Assembly (NCBI GenBank): GCA_029641185.1 | Contig: JAPWGK010000001.1 | Span: 3,050,501-3,114,500, forward strand | DNA length: 64,000 bases | Reading direction: 5' to 3' | Source: Pseudofabraea citricarpa | Lineage: Eukaryota > Ascomycota > Leotiomycetes > Helotiales > Dermateaceae | Shown: positions 30,719 through 41,683 of the stretch, piece by piece | Layout: every line of letters begins with the position of its first letter | How positions within the stretch are numbered: the stretch's first letter is position 1 | The notes under the pieces: model-generated | Database searches by the model: none | The model's input: only the letters and a program-made list of their open reading frames with translations | What the model was told of the DNA's origin: nothing | Position numbers and translations under genes: made by a program

Positions 30719-33700
30719 GACGAGTGGATTTGGAGATCACTTGGGGAATCTGTATCCAGAAAAGAGAATTGAAAGGGAAGGATAGACAGTTCAGCTAAAG
30801 GGACGGGGGGCCCGAACCTACTCTTATACCACCTAGCAGACTTGGTTATCTGTGGAGAAAAGCTGGAGAAGCATTCGATCATGCTGGAGAGGACCACAAT
30901 ACCAAGAGGTGCCAAGCACACCTGACCATACATATTGACTATATCACCGTGAACCCCGCGTCTTGGAGAATGTCAGTACCTAGGTATCTCCAAGCCAAGC
31001 AGAGAAGCAGCTCGGTGGGCGTTTGCAGGCCTTCGTTGTCCGCTTTGCGATTTATGTGCAGGCCTTGCCCTTCAGCTCAGGGGGTCAGTAGCCACTTCTT
31101 GGGGGCGTTAGCGTCGGCTAACCATCTTAAAGAAGCTTAGAAGCGAAGCGACACTCATAAACGATGCGGGGTTATTCCTCAAGGGACATTACCAGTGCAT
31201 ATTTCTCTGAAATTCTGTGTCGTACAGCAGATGCCAGATGATTCAAGCCAAGCCAAGCTCTTCCTTGTCCTCGGTGTTTTGAGATGTGATGCCTGCACGA
31301 CTCCCTGCAAAGCATAGATAGGGAATTGTCTCGATCAATTCTGGGCTCTGCAGGCCTCTAGGGGGCAACCGGAGTGTTATGTTTGTTGTGATTTTGCATA
31401 ACTGCAGATCCTGTCCTCCTCCAAGAATGAGCTCATGGGGCCTCTTGAGACAGCATGATGAGCTCAGAGTCGACTCAGCTGGCAGAGAAATGTGTGGGGA
31501 TTCGAGTCGCGGGGTTGCAGCCGCTCCAGTCAACGAGACACTGGGGAAGTGCTAAGCGCATTGCGGGGACCCGCACGGTGAGCCACACCCCAGAACGGCC
31601 TCCGCCTGGTAATTATTGGTCGAACTTTGACAAGCAAAACCAGCCGGGACGTGTGGCCGGCATATCCTACCATTTTTGTAATTTGACAGCCAGGGCTGTC
31701 AGCACGAAATCTCCCAAATGGCTCCCAGAGTCCCAGCAGAAATCCAGCATCGAGCCAGTTCACTCGATCTCCAATGCATCCCACGTTGTGCTCAGTGCCA
31801 AAAGAGTAATCCGCGAATTGAGGCTATATCCATTGGAGCTTAAACGAAGAGGCTCCGCTCTGCACTGCTGCAGGGAGAAAATATTTGGGAGGCGACGGCC
31901 AAGTGGAAGCTTCTACAGATAAAGGAGTCTGGCCGTCCCCCGAAGCTTCCGCCGACCCTCCTTGAGCGGAACTCGAGAAACTATGATTCATGGTCAGCCA
32001 ATCTCCAGCCACTTAAGAGTGAGACTTTACTGTACGGCATCGAAGGATCAGTGGGCACTGGGCACTGGGCAGAGCTGGATCCTCAGCAAAAACAATAGTG
32101 CCACCAAGCCATTCCTTCCCAATGCTTGATGGCCACGCGCGTTGTGTTCGGCGACCCTCGGGGTTATTCAAAGGGGCGTTGGAGGGAGGGTTGAAAGCGT
32201 CACGATGATGGTGTGTGTGGTGGGAAGAGGAGATGTTGATTTGAGGAGGTGTTACAGCCAATGGTTTTGCTAAGACCTCGGGCCTCGATTCTCGGATTCT
32301 GCATACTCGCTTAATATCTTAGGAGCCGAGATCTGGTATGGAATCAGTGAGATATCAGTTTCCCTATTGTTGAGCCTTGCCATTCTTGCCATCCTGTGGT
32401 TTTTCTAACGCTATCAACGGTTATAGCCTTGGTCCATATACATACCTTCTAGTTGTGAGATGCATTCTTATATTCAGTTAGCATAGGTAGACTTTACTAA
32501 CTTAGACAGAACTCCGTGGGTATACTTTTTGTTCTTTTGCTGTTTCCATAATGGGGATATTTCTTAAAGCAAACCCAGATGAAATCAAGTCTCTTCCAAG
32601 CGAGCAGGGTATCCCCACATGCTAAATGAGCGTGGTGCTCTCCTAGTCATCTGGAAAGCCAACCGTACCATTGAAATAGCTGTGATCTAGAGAGCTGGAA
32701 AAACTGCCCTAGAAACTTCTTGTCTGCTATGAGAACCATTGCACCTACTTATTTGAAGCTAATTTTATACTGCAGACCGAAGTGTGCTTCAACTTCGTGA
32801 CATCAGCACATCAGCAGCGTACGCCGCCCTACACTTTGTCCAAACCATTTATATCCAAAATAAGATCTGTTCCATAACCAAATCTGGAGTGCCGTGAAGC
32901 AACCAAGAAGAAAAATATTCATCCAAGATTTACTGTTTCCGGTGAGTCGACCTGCATGCCCTCTGAGCCAGTTCCAAAACCCATGGTCAAAAAGACGGTC
33001 AAATCGCAGTCTGCAGAGAGATAAAACCATAAACGTCATTCCCGCTACAAGGCTGGAGCTACTTCGGGAAATATATATGCACAAGCGTTTAACCCAATTC
33101 TTCTATGTCTTGCTATCTGGGGGTGGCTGTGACTAGATTCTGACAGAATTTAAGTGATCAATGATACATCCTGCCAAATCGGATTCCGACTTATTATCAA
33201 TTCATAAAAATCTATTCCATCTTATCTCGTTGTATATTGCGCAACTAAGCGACAAATTTGGTAATCATGGAAACAGCACTGAGATTTTCCAATTTAGCGA
33301 CATCAGATGAACCTACAAGATCGTTGAACTTGATGCTAAGATGAAAGAAGATAGTAAACCTTCAAAAGACCACACATATATCTGGACTTCTGTTTTATGG
33401 CTAGCTGTGTTTTTGCAGCTGTGGAAACTTATGACATCGAAAGTTCCACTTGCGCTTCCGAGCACATGGTGGCTAGCTGAATGTATTGAATCCAGGTACT
33501 CATCACACCGCCGGCCCCCTGCAGTTCAGCTATCTTCAAGACCCGAACAGCACTGCTTCGTGTGTAAATCAATTTCCACTTACTTCCCGCCGTGAAGTGA
33601 GCCATGCAATCTCCATTGGTAAAGAGTACCGCTCAACCCACTTCTATCCGTTCAGCTCGCCATGACTTCCCGCAAGCGAGACATCAACGAGTTGCAAATA

Positions 33701-33860
33701 TGATGGATTTTCGAAAGCCTTCTCTCAGGTCAGGACAGTCAGTATTCCCAGTTATATAAGGAGAGATTGCCATCCAATTTTACAAGTCACCAAACAAGCT
33801 CCTCTCAGCAATCACACATTTTCACAACATCTTATCTTGTCTTTTTTACATCCAGCCAAC
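30719..33860. other. 3.1 kb gene-poor region between transporter and lectin
   Basis: The region upstream of both the divergent MFS transporter and the lectin gene. I see no supportable gene. The part 31450-32270 has higher GC and an open frame of 155 codons (31455-31922, +) with no recognisable domain. The part 32280-33750 is AT-rich. A TACCTAGGTA palindrome lies at 30977-30986 and a TATA box at 33753-33760. It may be a long regulatory region for two condition-dependent genes. Confidence 0.45.
33753..33760 (+). promoter_or_regulatory. TATA box of the lectin gene
   Basis: TATATAAG lies 101 bp upstream of the ATG at 33861. The leader between them is CA/CT-rich (TCACCAAACAAGCTCC), as in strongly expressed fungal genes. 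Fits a highly inducible or developmental gene. Confidence 0.65.
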
Positions 33861-34491
33861 ATGGGAAACACCGGAGACTTCCTTATCGTCAACAAGACGA
33901 AGAACTACGTATTCGACCTCACTGGAGGCAATGCGGAGCCTGGAACCGGAATCATTGCTCAGTATGTCCCCGGCTGCGCCGGCTCTCACTTCATGAACCA
34001 CTAACAAAGGTAATCTACAGCAAGGAGCTTCCGAACAACAGGAACCAGCACTGGATCATTATCGAGAACGACGATGGAACCATCAGTTTCAAGAACACCT
34101 TAGCTGATTCCTACATCTGCGCGCCTCGAAGTGAGTATCTCCCTCTACATAACCCCACGAGCAGCCATCTAATCAGCATAACGAATCAGACCTTCCACCC
34201 GGAGGAAAAGATCCTGATTCTTTTGAAGCCGGACAGTGCGTCGGTGGTCCAGCTGGCTCCGATTATGCAAAATGGGTCAAGATTGCCACGGGCGATTTCT
34301 ACATGTACGTATGCTTGACCCACCGCAACTCCAAGAATGACTAACAGTGTGAAATCATCAGCTTCGCAAGCTACAAGTACCCCGGAAAGGTCATCGATCT
34401 CCTGAAGAGCGACAAGGACGGCTCACCAATCCTCTGCTGGCCCACCAATGGCCGAGACAACCAGCTCTGGAAGCTGTCTCGCAACTTTTGA
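33861..34491 (+). CDS. Ricin-B-type beta-trefoil lectin, cytosolic
   Basis: Four exons: 33861-33961, 34021-34130, 34190-34304 and 34362-34491, with introns of 57-59 nt; 151 aa. The unspliced frame is meaningless after residue 33. The protein has three related lobes, each ending in a Q/K-x-W-type motif: NQHWIII (lobe 1), YAKWVKI (lobe 2) and NQLWKLS (lobe 3). This is the hallmark of the ricin-B beta-trefoil, and the length equals single-trefoil fungal lectins (about 150 aa, for example those of Sclerotinia and Clitocybe). No signal peptide, so probably cytosolic. Such lectins bind glycans; several protect fungi against nematodes or insects, and some are sclerotial storage proteins. There is no catalytic domain. 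Sugar specificity cannot be read. The TATA box suggests regulated, strong expression. Confidence 0.8.
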
Positions 34492-36000
34492 GGCAACTGA
34501 GTGGTGTGTGCACTCGTTGCTGGGGAGAGTGGAGGGGAAGAAAAGAGAAGGTCTATGAAGATTTGATTTTGTCGTCGCAACACAGTCCACTCGTTATCAA
34601 GTCAAAACCGAGCTTTAGTTCGTGTTTGAAACAGTTCCGTAGCTTCCAATTTGAACCAATATTGCAAGCAGTTCACCCGATTTGATCTGATGCTGCACTT
34701 GTGAACTCTTCTCTACTTCCACAGCCTTGACTTCGAATTTACGTGACATCTTTCTGACGGGTGAGGCAAGACTAGCATGACATACCCCAGGTCTATATTT
34801 CTACTTTGAATCCCGCTCGCCTTTAGATATAACTAGAGTTTGATTATTCAATTAGACCTGAATATGCCAGATATCAAATCATCGTATCTAATGGCCATAT
34901 CTTTGTCTTTTACTAACAAGATAAAGATGCCGTTTGAAGTAGGCATTGGAAACACTGTGAAAAGAAAGTGAGACGATTGAAAATGAAGGCAAGTTCACCG
35001 TTAACATTCGAGGTCCTTGGGCAGGTTATTTTCGTACTTGGAAGTTGTTTTCTGCCGCGTGATTTGCTTTCACCAACCAACACCCAAAGATTCGACCTCT
35101 CATCTTGCTGGAATCGTTTCTTTTGGGTCTTCACATGTAGAATTTAGGCAAGCACTTTTATATAAACAAGATGGGGTTAACTAACTGCGCGGATTAGCAT
35201 AAAAACGGATTTCTCGATATACTTAAGTAGGTAATTACCTCGAGGACAAGTTGGAGCCGAATGGTCTAACAGCTTCCCGATCCAGGGGTTGCTCTAGTAT
35301 TGAGGAATGTTCCTTGAACGAGAGTGAGCTGTCAACACTCAGAACCAAAGGGGATTTGTGGTTAAGTGAGGACATGTTAATTAAGGCAGATTTGTCCGTT
35401 TTCTGTAGTACATCAACATTAGGACCAGTGTTTCTCTTCGCGAACAACTACAAGCACAGAGAACCAGGTTACTTAGAATTCGCATCGAATTCAGAATCTA
35501 TCAACTAGATGCTATTCCTGTTTCCACGCTTAAGAAAATGATATGGAGGACCACCAGGCGTCGGTGCATGAAAGAAGGCTATAGATGCAGGGAAGATCCA
35601 CAAAACGTAACATATAACACCTGTGCGGTGGATGCAAGAGTGTGCGTATAAAATGTGGAGTGGAATCTGATTTCAGTGTTATCAATTGATTAGTCAGGTT
35701 GACCACAAGCGTATCTTGAAGTATATCCTCAAAAGCACTCCACTCAACACTTCAGTCAATCACAGTAATAACAACCATAATTGAATGCCTTACCATTCCA
35801 TGCACCACAATTCCCCTTTGAATGAAATGTAGAGCGCAAGAAATGACGAGAGGTTAACACTGTGCTTGGGCAACAAACTGAAGTTTCGTAGATGTCTATT
35901 TTGGCGATCTAAAGTCAAGCATGCAATATAATATTACGCCAGTCCCGTACCAAGTTTTCCGCTTTTTATTTAAATCAAGTCTTTCCATTGACGCTGCTAT
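34492..36000. other. Convergent intergenic, no gene seen
   Basis: 1.5 kb between the lectin and NSA2 stop codons. Mostly AT-rich. An 85-codon frame at 35251-35508 (+) has no recognisable feature. No transposon end, tRNA or repeat noted. Confidence 0.5.
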
Positions 36001-37153
36001 TAAACTAGGAGTACACTGAAAAAGGTTAGAATTTGAACAAAGAACAATATTTGGAATTGAAGCCTTACGCATTGACGCAGCCCGAATTTTCGGGATCGTT
36101 TGTTATTTGCGCCTGAAATTAACAATTAGAAGTTGTCGAAGATTTCATTTCATAACAGAAGAAGACTTACCCATCTACCCCAAATCACCTTACCTCCTGC
36201 CGTTGTCAAACCGAGATCGCTGACATTCACCTCAATGATTGTACCCTTGGTCAATACACCTAGATAGTATTAGAATACGCCAGGTTTCTGCATGTATAGA
36301 TACTGACCTAATTGTGTATACATTGGGTTTTGTGGATTCTTCTTGACGCTGATAATAGGTAACTGAACAGTGACACCTAGTTCACGATGCTGGATTGACT
36401 TTTAGTATGAAAATAAGCAGGGTGAATATCCCAAACCTACTGTAACGTTTGCCTTCTTATATCTAAGTCCCATGGGGCGAATGAATCGCTCATACTTAAC
36501 TGGACGTCTGGTGAAGTCCGGTCCGACAAAAGTTGGCTTCGTGATCATACGCTTCCATCCTAAGGCCCGTTCGTTAACAATAGTTCCACCTCAGAAATTG
36601 GAAGTGAATTGTACCCTTCTTCGCAGTCTTCTTTCCGGTCTTGACAACTTTGAACATCTCATCCTCAGCAATACCTCTGACCTTTGGCAGTGGTACAGAA
36701 AACTTGGCTGCCTTTTCATTCCGCTTGTTCTTAACTAGGAGGGGTCAGCGAGGGCACTACCGAGCCAATGTTATATTCCACGTACTCGCGCTGCTCAGAG
36801 CTTTCGCATTCGTAGGATTCGATCTGTCGAGAAGATATTCTGGGAGAGGGGTAGTCGAAGGTTCGGCGGGGGCTGAAGATTTGACATTGCGTTCCTCGTG
36901 CGCCTTGATTTGCTTTTTCATCTGTATTTTATCATGATGCCTCTTCTTCTGGTACAGCTTGGCGCGCAGTCCGGTCAACTTCTGTGCATTCTCCGACTCC
37001 TTGTGGCCTTCTCTGGCTTGCTTCTTGCGCGCTCTTTCCTCGTGGTCTAATCTTCTTCCATGGAGTTTCCTCCATCTTTCCATACTATATGATTGTTAGG
37101 TTGGCGCATCTGAAAGACAGACTCGGGATTACTTACTACTCATTTTGAGGCAT
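36001..37153 (-). CDS. NSA2: Ribosome biogenesis protein NSA2 (60S assembly)
   Basis: Eight exons, which I place at 37137-37153, 36786-37084, 36615-36734, 36441-36559, 36308-36389, 36171-36259, 36069-36112 and 36001-36016; 261 aa, identical in length to yeast Nsa2. Exon 1 is 17 nt (MPQNE plus two bases) and joins [18 protein letters not shown]. Later parts read [59 protein letters not shown], and CVNAVLLV at the end. Nsa2 is an eS8-like protein that binds pre-60S particles in the nucleolus and is needed for 27S pre-rRNA processing. Exon 8 is only 16 nt: reading through the last donor gives an early stop after VNA, whereas splicing restores the conserved AVLLV tail. NOP14, also ribosome assembly, follows upstream on the same strand. 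Confidence 0.93.
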
Positions 37154-37592
37154 TGTGAAGAACTGTTTTCGGGCAACAAGCTCGATGTATGTACGGTGCT
37201 GAGAATTGCGGTGCGATAAAAATTCGCGGGCTTATCGCTAGGATTGACGTTGAGTAGCGCGTATTCTGACCTCAGGCTAGAAGATAGGTATCCACCTGTC
37301 ACGTGAAGCATGCCACCCTGTATCTCGGCTAAGAGGATAAGTAAAGGAGAGAGGACAGGAGACGGGTGAGGAACAAGCGAGGTGAAGCAAATGCTTTGTA
37401 CTTACCTACCTAGATAGGTAGGTATTGCAAACGGACAGGAAGCATCAGTTCACAGGAATCAGGGCGCGAAATCAATGGAAGGGCAGGAATACTTCAGAAT
37501 CAAGCATTCGAATTTCTTTTTGTTCCATGCCTGGCCATAATACGCCTAACCCATGCAGGAAACATAAAACAACGTGTGCTTTGTTACCTAGT
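37154..37592. other. Intergenic NOP14-NSA2 with palindrome
   Basis: 439 bp between the NOP14 stop codon and the NSA2 start, both minus strand. It holds the NSA2 promoter and a perfect 22-nt inverted repeat at 37403-37424 (listed separately). No gene seen. Confidence 0.55.
37403..37424. repeat. Perfect inverted repeat of TACCTA motif
   Basis: TACCTACCTA, a 2-nt GA spacer, then TAGGTAGGTA: the arms are exact reverse complements. It sits about 250 bp upstream of the NSA2 start. Related TACCTA/TAGGTA palindromes occur at 30977-30986 and 52297-52330. Confidence 0.85.
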
Positions 37593-40446
37593 TCATTTCT
37601 TGCCCTTCTTCCTCCACTGCTTCTCTCTCTCATAATCCTTAGCTTCCCGGCCCTCCTCGCCTTGAATCTCTGCAACAAGCCTCTTGTACTTCTTCTCATA
37701 CGCGGCATCTCTCTCTTTCTTCTCACGTAGGCTCTCTCTCGCGATGAAGTTGGAATCCTTGCGCAATTCGCGCATTGCTCCTTTGCGCTCTCTCTTATGC
37801 TCTGCTTTAAGCTTGGCGGTATCAGCGCGCTCACGATCGGGATCGTAGTGCTTATCTGGATTATACGAGTCCTCGAATTTGGGTATAGAAGTCTTGATAG
37901 CGAGTGGTTTGTGGTGATGGAGCTCTAGCGGTCGTCGAGACATGTGTGCATGCTTCAAGAGACGCTCTAGCTTCTGGATTAGTTTACTTGTTGTTGACTA
38001 TTTATGTATTAGCATGATTTTCACCGCGATATTGAAATTGCTTACTTGGATGCTCTCAGAGAACTTGGAGCGATTGCTCTTCGCATTCAAATGTTGAACG
38101 ATTTTGAGTGCTGGCGTGAAGACTTCAGTAAATGCTGACTTGCCCGTCCAAATATCTGCCGCTGCATCCAGTATTTTTAGATGGGTTTCTAGGAGGGCAA
38201 CTTTGACGCCGGCTTCCTTGTCGATGGAATCGTCAGCGAAGACGCAGTCATAAAAATTGAGCTTTCCAACAGACTGTTTGCCATTTTCAATACGGAAAGA
38301 CTTCTTCGGCTCGTGGTAAGCAAAGTTGCCAGGAATCTTTGCAAGTTTGGAAGGAGCTAAAACGCAAAGAGTGTTCTCAATGAATGCGACGAGTTCTGGT
38401 ACGTAGCGCTTTGACAAGTTTTGATACTGTAGGCACAGGGCACTTAGATATGCTCCAGTGGCATAATCGGATAAAGTCTGAGGAATCTTTTGTCCTAGAT
38501 AACGTCCCATACTCAATATAGCAGGTGTCACTACTTGATGAAAGTGATCTGACGTGGGGAATATGGTACTGATAGCAGTAAGAAGTATCAAATCTCCTGC
38601 TGTCGGAGAAAGAGCGCGAGTTTCATGGAGTTCTGACAAGTGCCGGCGGAAAGCATTACCTATCTCCACTGGGTAGGTTTTTGCTAATGAGTGGATATGT
38701 CTGATGAGGGTCTCTAAAACAGAGAATGGGGCTCTTATGGGTTGGTTCGCAAGATAGCTGATGTGGTCCACCAAGGAAACGGCAAAATTTCCTAATTTCG
38801 GCTTGTTCTCACTCTTTAGCTTGGGATGGTACAGAGCTCTGATGCGTTGGACGACAGTAGGCAAGTCCATAATCACCACCTTTTTGGTGACTTCGAGGAG
38901 CTCTTCATGAGACTGTGGACACTTGAATGTGTAGGCTAGGTCACCATTGACTCCGTTCTTGACTGGCAGTTCTGTCTCCTGGAGAGGTGCATTTGCGCCA
39001 GTGAGGAATTCCGGTCGTTTCGCTTCTTCTTCGGTCAAGAGTCCCTTCAGAAATTCGGTATCTTCGTCATCTGCATCATCCTCTTCCTGTTCATCTGAAG
39101 ACTCGTCATCCTCAGAAAGATCCAGGTCGGAACCGCTAGCCACAAGATCATCATCAATAATAAAGTCGTCCTCGTCTTCCACACCCAATTCTGCCATGGT
39201 CGGGCGAACCTTAATGCCACTTCCAAAGCCGAAATCTTCCTCATCTCCATCTTCATCTCCATCCTCATCTTCGACCTCCTTCTCAGCTAAGTCTTCCTCA
39301 TCACTGCTCTCAGGAGCACCTTCCATTCGCCGCAGTCTTTTCGCTTCCAGTTCCTGTAGCTTTCTCGACTCCTGCTCGATCTTCTCGTCATCGGTCTTTG
39401 TCCTCTCTGTTGGCTGTGATCTCTTATCTTGTGCCATTTGCCTTAGGCGCAAATCATATTCTTTGTCGAACTTGATCCTGTCTGTGCCATTGAGCAAGGC
39501 CGCTCTATCCGCGTTCATCCCCGGGATTGCTGTAGGAGTTGGCGGCGCTGGGCGAGGCATAATCCCCCGAAGAAGTTCGTGCAAATTTGGCATCTCTTTA
39601 TCTAATTCTTCTCTGAGGTCCTCATCGTCATCCTTTGCGGCTTGACGTTCATACTTGTGAAGTTTAGACTTGGCGATCAGCTCCTTCATGACTTCTTGCT
39701 TTGACTTTTTCCTTTCTGGTCGGTCACCTTCTTCTTCGCCTTCGTCATCCTCAGACCCATCCAAGTCGGTTGATCTGCGTCGTTTTAACAATTGGCGCTC
39801 CTCGTCAGAAGGATGATCTTCCGCATCAGACAACTCCAATCCCTCGGCATCGAAGTCATCATCTAGCATTGGACCGTCAAGTGATAACGATTGACCCATA
39901 TGTGTGAGCTGTCCAGCCTCCTCTTCGTCTTCAAGGTCAAAGGCCGAACTGTTCTTATGTCGTCGCTGCTTCTCTTGCGTAAATCGCTCCATCATCTTGT
40001 CTTCAGGCGCCATTGAAGGGTCGTTTTCACCAAAACGCTTGTCCATAATTCCACCGACCTTATTTCGACGCTGCATCTCAACAAGGAGTGTTTTTCGGCG
40101 CTGTAACAAGTCGTTAGACTCAATGTTGCGTCTCGGCATTTTGACTTACGTTCTCCTCCCCAAGCCCTTTTGCGACTCCCGGTCTGCCCTTTACACTTTT
40201 GGTCACCCTGCCTCCCATTGTTTTGTTACTTGTGACCTCGAATTTTGGACCTCTAGCCGATGTCTTGACCTCGAAGGGATTGAATTGCTCCCGGATGCCA
40301 GTGAGGGCGACATTTCTTTGCACGCGCTTCTCGTTGTTCGCACCGCTTTGCGCATTTTGCTTCTTCTGCTTTTTTGATTTCTGAGGGCCAACAATACCTT
40401 GTTCGCGCAGTGAGGCTTTCAGCCTCTTGAGCTGGGAGGGTGGCAT
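37593..40446 (-). CDS. NOP14: Nucleolar SSU processome protein NOP14
   Basis: Three exons: 40150-40446, 38046-40100 and 37593-37973; introns 40101-40149 (branch TCTAACG) and 37974-38045; 910 aa. Exon 1 starts MPPSQLKRLKASLREQG and ends GLGEEN, which joins RRKTLLVEMQRRNKVGG, the most conserved Nop14 block; FGENDPSMAPEDKMMERF follows. The middle has long acidic runs (EDEDGDEDGDEEDF), and the C-terminal half is alpha-helical (VTKKVVIMDLPTVVQRIRAL). The last exon is very basic and ends KQWRKKGKK. Nop14 works with Noc4 and Emg1 in 18S rRNA maturation and 40S assembly in the nucleolus. A prominent ATG at 40139 (MPRRNIESND) lies inside intron 1 and is not the start. An RRPE-like box lies 35 bp upstream. 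Confidence 0.95.
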
Positions 40447-40480
40447 GGTGCGTGGTTGTTGCAGTTCGTCATTTGGCGAC

Positions 40481-40489
40481 AAAATTTTT
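40481..40489 (-). promoter_or_regulatory. RRPE-like A/T box upstream of NOP14
   Basis: AAAATTTTT on the plus strand (AAAAATTTT read along NOP14) about 35 bp upstream of the NOP14 ATG. It matches the core of the ribosomal RNA processing element (AAAWTTTT) that marks ribosome-assembly promoters in many ascomycetes. I see no clear PAC box (GATGAG) close by, so this is tentative. The region 40447-40639 is also the divergent promoter of the next gene. Confidence 0.4.
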
Positions 40490-40639
40490 GGATCTTTTTT
40501 CCTTCGCATTTGCCCAGCTTCTTATCGATAAGCCGCCAGGCGCCCACTAGCGCCGTTTCCCATGAGAACCGCTTCCGCGTTCAGCACAGCAAGGTAACAA
40601 GTAATCCCCATTCAACACGCATGTAAGGATTTGCCCATC

Positions 40640-41683
40640 ATGCCGGGGCTTTCGCCAGTCGGTCAAGATCGGCTACTGATGCTTGGACTGGGCTTCACAA
40701 CGTGTGCAGTCCTTGGTTTAATGCGCCATATGCTCGTTCGCTACCGCGACTCAGCTATCGAAAAGCCAGTTGCAGGCAAACCTCAATACATCACACAAGA
40801 AGTCGAAGATTCTCTAAAACTCAGCACCCTGGACAAACTCCTCAATAGTCCTAGCTATGGAATCACTGAAACCACTACGGTTATCGTCTGTGAACGAGCT
40901 CTTTACGATAGCACTTCCCTCGATGTTCTTCTTTGGTACATCACTCAACCAGACCATGATACACGCGAGCAGGGAGTCAGAGCTTTGATGATGGTGCTGA
41001 GCCATTGTGAGTATTGTGCTAAAACTTCTGTGGTTTATAACTAATTTTATGCAGGCTCTGCCACAGCTAGCATGCTGAACACTCCAAAAACATATGCAGC
41101 ACTGATTCGATCCCTCGAGTATTCACGGACAGATTACCCTCATAACGAATATGATCCGGACTGGGATAACTGGGTTCTTCGAGACGTGAACGAGCAAGGC
41201 TGCTTATTGATTCTGGCGCAACTGGTAGACAGATATGGCGTTGAGGGCCTGGTAAGGGCAAGATTCGTGGAGCGTTGGCTAGCAAAGGAACCCTGGGGTG
41301 GCACGGATGAAGATGATCGGCAACTGGCTTTTATGGACTCACTTTCGAGGGACAATAGACTGAATGATATTGCAATGCCACTGTTCAGGGACGAAGCAGG
41401 ACGAAAGGCCCTGGAAAGCACAAAATTACTACCACCAAAGGCCGTGGATCAGATCGACGAGATGGAGGATGCATACGACATCAAAGATGTCAGAATGGTT
41501 GGTGGTGAGGGAACTGCCGGTGAGGACGATAGCCTCCTTGACGGCTTCATAGATGGCTTTCGACGGCCGAGAGATCAAAGTGCCGAGGAAGAACACCTGC
41601 GGCGACGTCACAGGGAAGCGATGGTTCTGAATGACGGAACTCGACCGCTAGGTCGGAGCGATATCTTTGAGCGGCAGAGGTGA
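40640..41683 (+). CDS. Membrane-anchored helical-repeat protein, function unknown
   Basis: Two exons: 40640-41006 and 41055-41683, intron 41007-41054 (GTGAGT donor, ACTAATTT branch, GCAG acceptor); 331 aa. The ATG at 40640 (MPGLSPVGQDRLL) is used because the longer frame begins with TTG. Residues about 11-30 form one hydrophobic helix (LLMLGLGFTTCAVLGLM), probably a signal anchor. The rest is soluble and helical, with armadillo-like spacing (TREQGVRALMMVLSHC, TYAALIRSLEYSR, QGCLLILAQLVDRYG). The C-terminus is acidic, then Arg-rich (LRRRHREAM). I do not know the family; it looks like a conserved fungal protein anchored in an organelle membrane. It shares a 193-bp divergent promoter with NOP14, so co-regulation with ribosome assembly is possible. 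Confidence 0.75.

Noticed and set aside
31455..31922. 155-codon frame in the transporter-lectin gap
   Set aside because: No recognisable motif, no splice support, competing frames of equal length on the other strand.
38947..39645. 232-codon Ser-rich plus-strand frame
   Set aside because: Antisense of the acidic Asp/Glu/Ser runs of NOP14.
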